Notes under the pieces: generated by a model
The model's database searches: none
What the model was told of the DNA's origin: nothing
What the model saw: only the letters and a program-made list of their open reading frames with translations
Part shown: piece after piece, positions 7,193 through 13,773 of the stretch
How positions within the stretch are numbered: position 1 is the stretch's first letter
Layout of the letters: each line of letters starts with the position of its first letter
Source: an uncultured Prevotellaceae bacterium
GTDB taxonomy: Bacteria > Bacteroidota > Bacteroidia > Bacteroidales > Bacteroidaceae
Assembly: GCA_902765585.1 (NCBI GenBank)
Contig: CACXAG010000007.1
Location: 1-38,727 of the forward strand
Length of the DNA: 38,727 nt
Direction: 5' to 3'
Program-made: the position numbers and the translations under genes

Positions 7193-8130
7193 TGAAGCAG
7201 ATGATTACCATACTCGGACCGACAGCCAGTGGCAAGACACCTCTTGCTGCCGCTCTTGCCGCCCGTATTGACGGTGAAATCATCTCTGCCGACTCGCGTC
7301 AGGTCTACCGGCGCATGGACATAGGCACGGGCAAAGACCTGGGAGACTATATATTAAAGATTAAAGATGAAAGATTAAAGATTCCCTATCACCTGATTGA
7401 TATTGCCGAGCCGGGGACGAAGTACAACCTGTTTCAGTACCAGCAGGACTTCTTCGATGCTTATCAAGACATCGTCGGGAGAGGGAAGACACCCATCCTT
7501 TGTGGCGGCACGGGTCTTTACATCGAGGCCGTACTGAAGGGATATCAGCTGTCGCCCGTGCCCCAAAACCCCGAATTGCGGGCGCGCCTGGAGGGCAAGA
7601 CGCTGGACGAACTGACGCAGATGCTGACGGCGCTGAAGGCCCAGACGGGTTCGACGATGCACAACAAGACCGACGTGGACTCCTGTCAACGGGCCATCCG
7701 CGCCATTGAGATAGAAACCCATAACCTGGAACATCCGACACCGCTGCGCGAACTGCCGCCCGTTGACTCGCTGATCATCGGTGTGGACATCGACCGCGAG
7801 GAGCGCCGTGCCAAGATTACGCGCCGTCTGAAAGCACGCCTGGAAGAGGGCATGATAGACGAAGTAAAAGGGCTGCTGGCTGAGGGAATACCCGCCGAAG
7901 ACCTTATCTACTACGGGCTGGAGTATAAGTTTGTGACGGAATACCTGGTGGGCAAGACCAGCTACGACGAGATGTTTACGCGCTTGGAAATAGCCATCCA
8001 CCAGTTTGCCAAACGCCAGATGACGTGGTTCCGGGGTATGGAGCGCCGTGGCTTCACCATCCACTGGATTGACGCCATGCAGCCGATGGAGGAAAAGGTG
8101 GAGAAAATACTTGAAAGATGGAAGATGTAA
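7192..8130 (+). CDS. miaA: tRNA dimethylallyltransferase MiaA
   Basis: 312 residues from the ATG at 7192; GTG at 7189 or ATG at 7201 are alternative starts. It adds a dimethylallyl group to A37 of tRNAs that read UNN codons. Visible motifs are the P-loop GPTASGKT, ADSRQVYRRMDIGTGKD, CGGTGLYIEAVLKG and the late FAKRQMTWFRG. The start overlaps the extended GAPDH stop by one base, and the promoter lies inside the GAPDH tail. Oddity: residues about 55-63 (KIKDERLKI) are encoded by a 28-bp tandem heptamer repeat inserted in frame just before the conserved IPYHLIDI. The stop codon itself lies in another heptamer array that runs into the next gene. Confidence 0.95.
   Translation: MKQMITILGPTASGKTPLAAALAARIDGEIISADSRQVYRRMDIGTGKDLGDYILKIKDERLKIPYHLIDIAEPGTKYNLFQYQQDFFDAYQDIVGRGKTPILCGGTGLYIEAVLKGYQLSPVPQNPELRARLEGKTLDELTQMLTALKAQTGSTMHNKTDVDSCQRAIRAIEIETHNLEHPTPLRELPPVDSLIIGVDIDREERRAKITRRLKARLEEGMIDEVKGLLAEGIPAEDLIYYGLEYKFVTEYLVGKTSYDEMFTRLEIAIHQFAKRQMTWFRGMERRGFTIHWIDAMQPMEEKVEKILERWKM
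7353..7380 (+). repeat. Four tandem heptamers inside miaA
   Basis: ATTAAAG, ATTAAAG, ATGAAAG, ATTAAAG in tandem, inside the coding region. The same ATTAAAG unit makes up the intergenic array at 30846-30900 (minus strand), so this is intergenic-type repeat within a gene. Confidence 0.8.
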
Positions 8131-8177
8131 GATGTAAGAAGTAAGATGTAAGATGAACTGTGAACTATGAACTATGA
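8122..8177 (+). repeat. Heptamer array spanning miaA stop and lipid-kinase start
   Basis: Eight consecutive 7-mers: AAGATGT twice, AAGAAGT, AAGATGT, AAGATGA, ACTGTGA, ACTATGA twice. The miaA TAA (8128-8130) and the next gene's ATG (8167-8169) are both made of repeat units. Confidence 0.85.
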
Positions 8178-9096
8178 ACTAAATAATCGGTGGGGCATCC
8201 TGTATTGCCCGAAGGGCCGCGGCTCGAAGCAGCGCGAGAAGATACAGCGCGTGTTGAACGAGCGGAAAGTGCAGTACGACTTCGTGCAGAGCGAGTCGAT
8301 AGACAGCGTGGAGCGACTGATGACGATGCTCATCAATAACGGCTACAAGACCATCATCGTGGTTGGCGGCGACTCGGCGCTGAACGATGCCGTGAACTGT
8401 CTGATGCTGCAGGAGCGGCAAGTACGCGAGGAGATAGCGCTGGGCGTCATTCCAAACGGCGTGATGAACGACTTTGCCCGCTACTGGGACTTCAAAGAGG
8501 GCAATGTGGAACAGACCGTCGACTGGCTGCTGAAGCACCGTGTGCGCCGCGTGGACCTGGGCTGCATCCGCTATGAGAACAAGCACGGGGAGAAGTGCCA
8601 CCGCTACTTCCTGAACTGCGTCAACATCGGACTCATTGCCGACGTGATGAACCTGCGCCGCCAGGCACACTCGCTGTTAGGGTCGCGCACGCTGTCGTTC
8701 ATTGCCAGTATCTTCCTGATGATTTTCCACCGCATGGACTACAAGATGCGCATCCGCATCAATAGCGACACCGTAGACCGCAAGGTGATGACGATGTGCG
8801 TAGGCAGTGGTCCCGGCTATGGCCAGACGCCCAGTGCCGTGCCCTATAACGGCATGTTGGACGTGTCGCTGGTCTACCATACAGGACTCGTGCAAGTGTT
8901 GGCCGGTCTGTGGCTGCTGGTGACGGGCCGCTTCCTGAACCACCGCAGCGTGCATCCATACCGTACCCGAGAGGTGCAGGTGGACGAAGCGAAGTATGCC
9001 TTGGTGGGCGTCGACGGCCGACTGATAGGCAGGCCAGAAGGTCCTTACCGCATCACGATAGAGGAGGAGGTCGTCAACTTCCTGATTCCCGACTAA
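8167..9096 (+). CDS. Diacylglycerol/lipid kinase-like protein (DAGK catalytic family)
   Basis: 309 residues, usual for the YegS/DgkB lipid-kinase family, which phosphorylates diacylglycerol or related lipids with ATP at the inner membrane. The nucleotide-binding motif reads VVGGDSALNDAVN where GGDGTLNE is usual, and the second glycine-rich motif reads GVIPNGVMNDFARYW where PLGTxNDFAR is usual. The fold is clear but two motif positions are changed, so lipid-kinase activity is likely but not certain. The final part (LDVSLVYHT, then VDGRLIGRPEGPYRIT) matches the family C-terminal beta domain. The start ATG lies within a heptamer array and encodes MNYELNN from repeat sequence; a real start slightly downstream cannot be excluded. 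It may be cotranscribed with miaA. Confidence 0.85.
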   Translation: MNYELNNRWGILYCPKGRGSKQREKIQRVLNERKVQYDFVQSESIDSVERLMTMLINNGYKTIIVVGGDSALNDAVNCLMLQERQVREEIALGVIPNGVMNDFARYWDFKEGNVEQTVDWLLKHRVRRVDLGCIRYENKHGEKCHRYFLNCVNIGLIADVMNLRRQAHSLLGSRTLSFIASIFLMIFHRMDYKMRIRINSDTVDRKVMTMCVGSGPGYGQTPSAVPYNGMLDVSLVYHTGLVQVLAGLWLLVTGRFLNHRSVHPYRTREVQVDEAKYALVGVDGRLIGRPEGPYRITIEEEVVNFLIPD

Positions 9097-9130
9097 GCAG
9101 GGAAAGCCTTGCCGAAAAGGTAAAAAAAAT

Positions 9131-9181
9131 AAAAATAGTACGATTCGTTGCACAAAATTGCATGGGTTGTGCTATTTTTTT
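9131..9181 (+). terminator. Probable terminator after the lipid kinase gene
   Basis: Inner stem GCACAA (9150-9155) with TTGTGC (9167-9172), and an outer AAAAATA/TATTTTT stem separated by a 12-nt bulge, ending in a run of eight T. It directly abuts the next promoter. Confidence 0.65.
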
Positions 9182-9183
9182 TG

Positions 9184-9191
9184 TACTTTTG
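9184..9191 (+). promoter_or_regulatory. Promoter -7 element for the AspT/YidE-type transporter
   Basis: TACTTTTG fits TAnnTTTG, 23 nt before the start codon. The triplet 19 nt upstream is ATG (9162-9164), one base off TTG, and it lies in the loop of the preceding hairpin. Confidence 0.7.
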
Positions 9192-9214
9192 CAGCTAATT
9201 TGAGATAGTATGCT

Positions 9215-10906
9215 ATGGAATCATTTCATTGGTTAAGGGAATTATTTACAACAACTGACTCAGTGGCGCATATCGCGCTGCTCTATGCTGTGGTCATTGC
9301 CACAGGTGTCTATTTGGGAAAAATCAAGGTTGGCGGTGTCTCATTAGGTGTCACCTTCGTCCTGTTTGCCGGTATCTTGGCCGGACACATTGGCTTTACG
9401 GCACCGACGCCTATCCTGACATTCGTGCAGGACTTCGGCCTGATTCTGTTTGTCTTTATGATTGGTCTGCAGGTGGGACCGGGTTTCTTCGAAAGCTTTG
9501 GCACCCAGGGCATCAAGCTGAACGGACTGGCTGCATCGGCTATCCTGCTGAACATCCTGGTGATGTTCGCCTGCTACTATATCTTCTTCGACACCAGCAA
9601 CAAGATGAATCTGCCCATGATGGTTGGTACACTTTATGGTGCTGTCACCAACACCCCGGGTCTTGGTGCTGCCAATGAGTCTCTGGGCACGGTGTTTGGT
9701 GCCAACGCTCCGCAGATTGCCTCGGCCTATGCCTGTGCCTATCCCTTGGGTGTACTGGGCATTATTGGTGCTATTATATTAATAAGGTATATATGTGGCG
9801 TCAAGTTAGAGAAGGAAGAGGCTCGTCTGAAGGCGATGGAAGAGACCGCCGCCAACAAGAAGCCCTACAAGATGCACCTTGAAGTGACCAACAAATACCT
9901 GGAAGGTAAGACGCTGCTGCAGGTTCACGACTTCCTGAACCGCGACTTCGTGGTTTCGCGACTGGTTCACGAGGGCGACCTGTGCATCCCCAACCGTGAC
10001 ACCATCTTCCATCTGGGCGACCAGATGCTCATCGTCTGTGCCGAGGCCGACCAAGAGGCCATTATGGCTTTTATTGGTCCGAAGCTCGACATCGACTTCG
10101 AGCAGCAGGACCAGCCATTGGTGTCGAAGCGCATCCTTATCACCAATCCCAAGATGAACGGCAAGACGCTGTCGTCGCTGCACTTCTCCAGCGTGCATGG
10201 CGTCAATGTGACGCGTGTCACCCGTCATGGCATCGACCTCTTCGCATCGGCAGGTCTGCCCTTGCAGGTTGGTGACAAGATTATGGTCGTTGGTCCGGAG
10301 GATGCCGTAGAACGTGTGGCCAACAAAATGGGTAATTCGATGCGCAAGCTGAATGCGCCCAATATTGCGACTATCTTCGTGGGAATCTTCCTCGGACTTA
10401 TCTTCGGCTCGTTCCCCTTGGCCATCCCTGGCATGCCCGTTCCCGTCAAGCTCGGTCTGGCCGGTGGTCCGCTGATTATTGCTATCCTCATTGGCCGCTA
10501 CGGCTATAAGATACACTTGGTGACCTATACGACGACGTCGGCTAATATGATGCTACGCGAGATTGGCCTTGTGCTCTTCTTGGCGTCTGTAGGCATCAAG
10601 GCAGGTGCCGGTTTCTTCGAGACGGTGGTCGACGGTGACGGACTGCTCTATGTACTGACGGGCTTCCTCATCACCATCATCCCCATTCTGATTATTGGCC
10701 CAATTGCACGTATCAAGTTCAAGTTCAACTACTTCACCATTGCGGGTATGATTTCCGGTACGTATACCGATCCCCCCGCACTGGCCTATTCCAACAGCAT
10801 CTGCTCGAAGGAGGCTCCGGCGTTGGGCTATTCGACGGTCTATCCGCTTGCGATGTTCCTGCGCATCTTTACCGCCCAGATTGTGGTGCTGTTCTTCTGC
10901 GGATAA
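9215..10906 (+). CDS. AspT/YidE-type putative carboxylate transporter with two RCK_C-like domains
   Basis: 563 residues. Two homologous membrane halves (YidE/YbjL duplication) flank a soluble middle. The first half begins near [22 protein letters not shown]; the second carries [20 protein letters not shown] with an [12 protein letters not shown] motif late. The centre, about residues 215-385, has two TrkA-C/RCK_C-like regulatory domains (for example [17 protein letters not shown] and [16 protein letters not shown]). AspT members exchange aspartate for alanine or move other carboxylates; most YidE types have no known substrate. It is followed by sodium-pump decarboxylase subunits with only a 40-nt gap, so uptake of a carboxylate substrate or export of a product is a reasonable inference. 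Confidence 0.88.
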   Translation: MESFHWLRELFTTTDSVAHIALLYAVVIATGVYLGKIKVGGVSLGVTFVLFAGILAGHIGFTAPTPILTFVQDFGLILFVFMIGLQVGPGFFESFGTQGIKLNGLAASAILLNILVMFACYYIFFDTSNKMNLPMMVGTLYGAVTNTPGLGAANESLGTVFGANAPQIASAYACAYPLGVLGIIGAIILIRYICGVKLEKEEARLKAMEETAANKKPYKMHLEVTNKYLEGKTLLQVHDFLNRDFVVSRLVHEGDLCIPNRDTIFHLGDQMLIVCAEADQEAIMAFIGPKLDIDFEQQDQPLVSKRILITNPKMNGKTLSSLHFSSVHGVNVTRVTRHGIDLFASAGLPLQVGDKIMVVGPEDAVERVANKMGNSMRKLNAPNIATIFVGIFLGLIFGSFPLAIPGMPVPVKLGLAGGPLIIAILIGRYGYKIHLVTYTTTSANMMLREIGLVLFLASVGIKAGAGFFETVVDGDGLLYVLTGFLITIIPILIIGPIARIKFKFNYFTIAGMISGTYTDPPALAYSNSICSKEAPALGYSTVYPLAMFLRIFTAQIVVLFFCG

Positions 10907-10946
10907 TGCAGATAAGAGACATAATAATACACGTAACAATAAAGAA

Positions 10947-11984
10947 ATGAAAAGAATTACAATCCTGTCAGGTCTGCTCCTTGTGTTCGCCGCGCTGCCT
11001 GTAATGGCACAGATGGATGCAAGCATCAAACTTAACGAGGTGATGACGGACAATGAGAACAGCCTGATTGACGAATACGGAGCCAGGAACGCCTGGGTTG
11101 AGATTGCCAATATCTCGCACTCGACGTACAACGTCCGTGGGATGTATGTCACCACCGACCGTTCCGTACTTGACAAGAAGATGTCTGTCCCTGAGCGCAT
11201 CAGCCGTATGAGCAAGATTCCTAACGGCGACGCGCGTACGAACCTGTCGGGACAGCAGCTCATCGTGTTCCAGTTGGGTAGCCAGCCTGCACAAGGCTCA
11301 TTGCACCTCTCTGCTCAGGTCCGTACCGGGGAGCCTACATGGATAGCGCTCTATAACGGCAATGCCACGCAGCTCATCGACTCCGTGACGGTACCGGCAC
11401 TGGCCGCTGACCAGTCGTTTGCCCGTGTTGCCGACAACGGTAATGCCCGCGACTGGGAGGTGAAGTCGGCTGACCGTGTGACGCCGGGCATCCAGAACCA
11501 GACAGTGGTCAGTGAGTCGAAGGTGGAGAAATTCAAGCGCGAGGACCCGCATGGCTTCGGCATGGCGCTTATGGCCATGAGCATCGTCTTCGGCTGTCTG
11601 GCCCTGCTGTGGCTGACCTTCACCCTGTTCGGCATGCTGATGCGACATGCAGAGACCGCCCGCAAGGTAGCTAATCACCAGCCTATCAAACCTATTACCA
11701 AGACGGTGGAGAAGACAATGGAGGTTGGTCACAAGACAGGCGTCATCCTGAAAGAAGGTTTTGACACCAAGGGTATCGACCGCGAGGTCTATATGGCTGT
11801 CATCGGTTTGGCCCTGCGCCAGTACGAAGACGACATTCATGACGTGGAGTCGGGTGTCATCACCATCAAGCCGAAAGATACCGGTTGGGATGACGAGTAC
11901 AGCCAGATGACGCATCTGCACGAGCCGTTGCTGCCACTTCCTCCCATAGGTGCACATATTCCTACAGGCCCAGAACTCAAATAA
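10947..11984 (+). CDS. Lamin-tail domain fused to OadG-type sodium-pump decarboxylase gamma subunit
   Basis: The start is the ATG at 10947, because a signal peptide (MKRITILSGLLLVFAALPVMA) begins there; the open frame upstream overlaps the transporter gene. The product has 345 residues. After the signal comes a lamin-tail-like beta domain (IKLNEVMTDNENSLIDEYG, NAWVEIANIS) up to about residue 180, then one membrane helix at about 204-226 (MALMAMSIVFGCLALLWLTF) and a cytoplasmic tail, as in OadG. Gamma subunits assemble decarboxylase pumps. Normal OadG is about 80-100 residues, so the periplasmic LTD is a large addition, seen in Bacteroidales. Genes for the biotin carrier and beta subunit follow directly. 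Confidence 0.85.
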   Translation: MKRITILSGLLLVFAALPVMAQMDASIKLNEVMTDNENSLIDEYGARNAWVEIANISHSTYNVRGMYVTTDRSVLDKKMSVPERISRMSKIPNGDARTNLSGQQLIVFQLGSQPAQGSLHLSAQVRTGEPTWIALYNGNATQLIDSVTVPALAADQSFARVADNGNARDWEVKSADRVTPGIQNQTVVSESKVEKFKREDPHGFGMALMAMSIVFGCLALLWLTFTLFGMLMRHAETARKVANHQPIKPITKTVEKTMEVGHKTGVILKEGFDTKGIDREVYMAVIGLALRQYEDDIHDVESGVITIKPKDTGWDDEYSQMTHLHEPLLPLPPIGAHIPTGPELK

Positions 11985-12005
11985 TCACATAGTTAAAGTA
12001 CAAAG

Positions 12006-12485
12006 ATGAAAACATATAAATATAAAGTACAAGGTGTAGACTACGAAGTTGAAATCACCGAGGTAGAAGGCAAGATAGCCAAAGTAAATGTCAACGGCAT
12101 CCCATTCGAGATTGAGATGCAGAAACCCATCAATGCCGCCAAGCATCCTGCGCTGGCCGCTACCAGGAGAACCGCCTCGGCAGCTCCAGTAGAAACGCCC
12201 GTTGCCGCCGCTCCCGCTGCTGCAGCCCCAGCGCCTGCCAAACCAGCCGCACAGCCTGCCGCCGCCGCTTCAGGCAATGCCCTGAAGGCTCCGCTGCCTG
12301 GCACCATCACGTCGGTCAATGTCAAGGTCGGCGATACGGTGGCCGTTGGTCAGGTCGTCCTCGTATTGGAAGCCATGAAGATGCAGAACAACATCGAGGC
12401 TGAGCAGGCCGGTACCGTTACCGCCATCAATGTCAACCCCGGTGATGCTGTGATGGAAGGTAGCGTACTGCTGACCATCGGGTAA
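12006..12485 (+). CDS. mmdC: Biotin carrier subunit of a sodium-translocating decarboxylase
   Basis: 159 residues. The C-terminal biotinyl domain (about 85-159) has LKAPLPGTITSVNVKVGD and the biotin-attachment motif EAMKM with Lys125. A flexible Ala/Pro-rich linker covers about residues 50-85, and a small N-terminal domain precedes it. It carries the carboxyl group from the carboxyltransferase to the membrane beta subunit. Gene order LTD-OadG, carrier, OadB matches methylmalonyl-CoA or oxaloacetate decarboxylase clusters; which substrate applies cannot be told because the carboxyltransferase gene is not in the window. The symbol assumes the methylmalonyl-CoA type. Confidence 0.85.
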   Translation: MKTYKYKVQGVDYEVEITEVEGKIAKVNVNGIPFEIEMQKPINAAKHPALAATRRTASAAPVETPVAAAPAAAAPAPAKPAAQPAAAASGNALKAPLPGTITSVNVKVGDTVAVGQVVLVLEAMKMQNNIEAEQAGTVTAINVNPGDAVMEGSVLLTIG

Positions 12486-12487
12486 GT

Positions 12488-12525
12488 GAAAAGTGAATAA
12501 TGAAAAGTGAATAATTTGCTACCGC
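12488..12525 (+). repeat. Tandem 14-mer and shared start-proximal leader element (copy 1)
   Basis: The 14-mer GAAAAGTGAATAAT occurs twice in tandem (12488-12501, 12502-12515), and TTTGCTACCGC follows. The segment 12502-12525 is identical except for one base (T to C) to the minus-strand segment 28249-28272, and both stand 6-7 nt before a start codon. Confidence 0.8.
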
Positions 12526-12531
12526 TATAAT

Positions 12532-13689
12532 ATGGGATTTACAAATTTCATCATAGAAAACTTCAATGAGTTCCTGACGTACACGGGCTTTGCCAATGTG
12601 ACGGCAGGCAACCTCATTATGATAGTGGTTGGTGCCTTCTTTATCTGGCTGGCCATTAAGAAGGACTTCGAACCGCTGTTGCTGGTGCCAATCGGACTGG
12701 GAATCATCCTCGGAAACATCCCCTTCCGTGCTGACGCCGGACTGGAGATAGGTCTCTACGAGGACAACTCCGTGCTGAACATCTTCTACCAGGGGGTGCG
12801 GCAGGGCTGGTATCCGCCGCTCATCTTCCTTGGCATTGGCGCCATGACTGACTTCTCGGCTTTATTGGCCAACCCCAAGCTGATGCTCATCGGTGCTGCG
12901 GCACAGTTCGGTATCTTCGGTGCCTATATGTTTGCACTGGCCCTGGGTTTCGAACCCAACCAGGCAGCAGGTATCGCCATCATTGGTGGTGCCGATGGTC
13001 CAACGGCCATCTTCCTGTCATCGAAGCTCTCGCCCAACCTCATGGGCGCAATTGCCGTATGTGCCTACTCCTATATGGCCTTAGTGCCGCTCATCCAGCC
13101 GCCGCTCATGCGCCTGCTGACCACCAAGAAGGAGCGCCTCATCAAGATGAAACCCGCCCGTGAGGTGTCGCAGACCGAGCGTATCCTCTTCCCCATTGTT
13201 GGACTGCTGTTGACCACGTTCATCGTGCCCAGCGGTCTGCCCCTTCTGGGTATGCTGTTCTTCGGCAACCTGCTGAAGGAGAGTGGAAAGACGACGCGCT
13301 TGGCCAAGACGGCCGGTGCCGCCCTGAACGACATCGTGGTAATGCTCTTAGGTCTAACCGTCGGCTGCTCGACGCAGGCCAGCGAGTTCCTGACCATGAA
13401 CACCATCTACATCTTCGCCATTGGTGCCGGAGCCTTCATCATCGCCACGATGAGCGGCGTGCTGTTCGTCAAGCTGATGAACGTGTTCCTGCCCAAGGAC
13501 AAGAAGCTGAATCCGCTAATTGGCAATGCTGGTGTGAGTGCCGTACCCATGGCCGCACGTATCTCCAACAACCTCGGTTTGGAGTACGACCGTCACAATT
13601 TCTTGCTCATGCATGCAATGGGTCCAAACGTCGCTGGCGTCATCGGCTCGGCCGTTGCAGCAGGTGTCTTATTGGGATTCCTGTCGTAA
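12532..13689 (+). CDS. mmdB: Sodium ion-translocating decarboxylase beta subunit (OadB/MmdB family)
   Basis: 385 residues, full length. It is a multi-span inner-membrane protein with the family hallmarks PLIFLGIGAMTDFS, IGGADGPTAIFLSSKLSPN (the central Asp-containing motif used in Na+ transport), YSYMALVPLIQPP and, near the end, MAARISNNLGLEYDRHNFLL with HAMGPNVAGVIGSA. It decarboxylates carboxybiotin and pumps Na+ outward, conserving energy in succinate/propionate metabolism. The start ATG at 12532 follows an unusual leader repeat rather than a purine-rich ribosome site. It is the last gene of the 9215-13689 cluster. Confidence 0.95.
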   Translation: MGFTNFIIENFNEFLTYTGFANVTAGNLIMIVVGAFFIWLAIKKDFEPLLLVPIGLGIILGNIPFRADAGLEIGLYEDNSVLNIFYQGVRQGWYPPLIFLGIGAMTDFSALLANPKLMLIGAAAQFGIFGAYMFALALGFEPNQAAGIAIIGGADGPTAIFLSSKLSPNLMGAIAVCAYSYMALVPLIQPPLMRLLTTKKERLIKMKPAREVSQTERILFPIVGLLLTTFIVPSGLPLLGMLFFGNLLKESGKTTRLAKTAGAALNDIVVMLLGLTVGCSTQASEFLTMNTIYIFAIGAGAFIIATMSGVLFVKLMNVFLPKDKKLNPLIGNAGVSAVPMAARISNNLGLEYDRHNFLLMHAMGPNVAGVIGSAVAAGVLLGFLS

Positions 13690-13747
13690 AATGCCCCTTT
13701 TAATAATTTTTAACTGCCACTATAAGCGGGTAGTGTGAGATTTTTAA

Positions 13748-13755
13748 TATATTTG
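13748..13755 (+). promoter_or_regulatory. Promoter -7 element for the ABCG-like transporter
   Basis: TATATTTG fits TAnnTTTG, 18 nt before the start codon. A short CACTA/TAGTG hairpin (13718-13722 with 13731-13735) just upstream could be a weak mmdB terminator. Confidence 0.6.
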
Positions 13756-13773
13756 CAAACTTAAAGTATGTAA

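Noticed and set aside
12488-12515. Short CRISPR-like repeat
   Set aside because: The 14-bp units are directly tandem with no spacers; this is a simple repeat.
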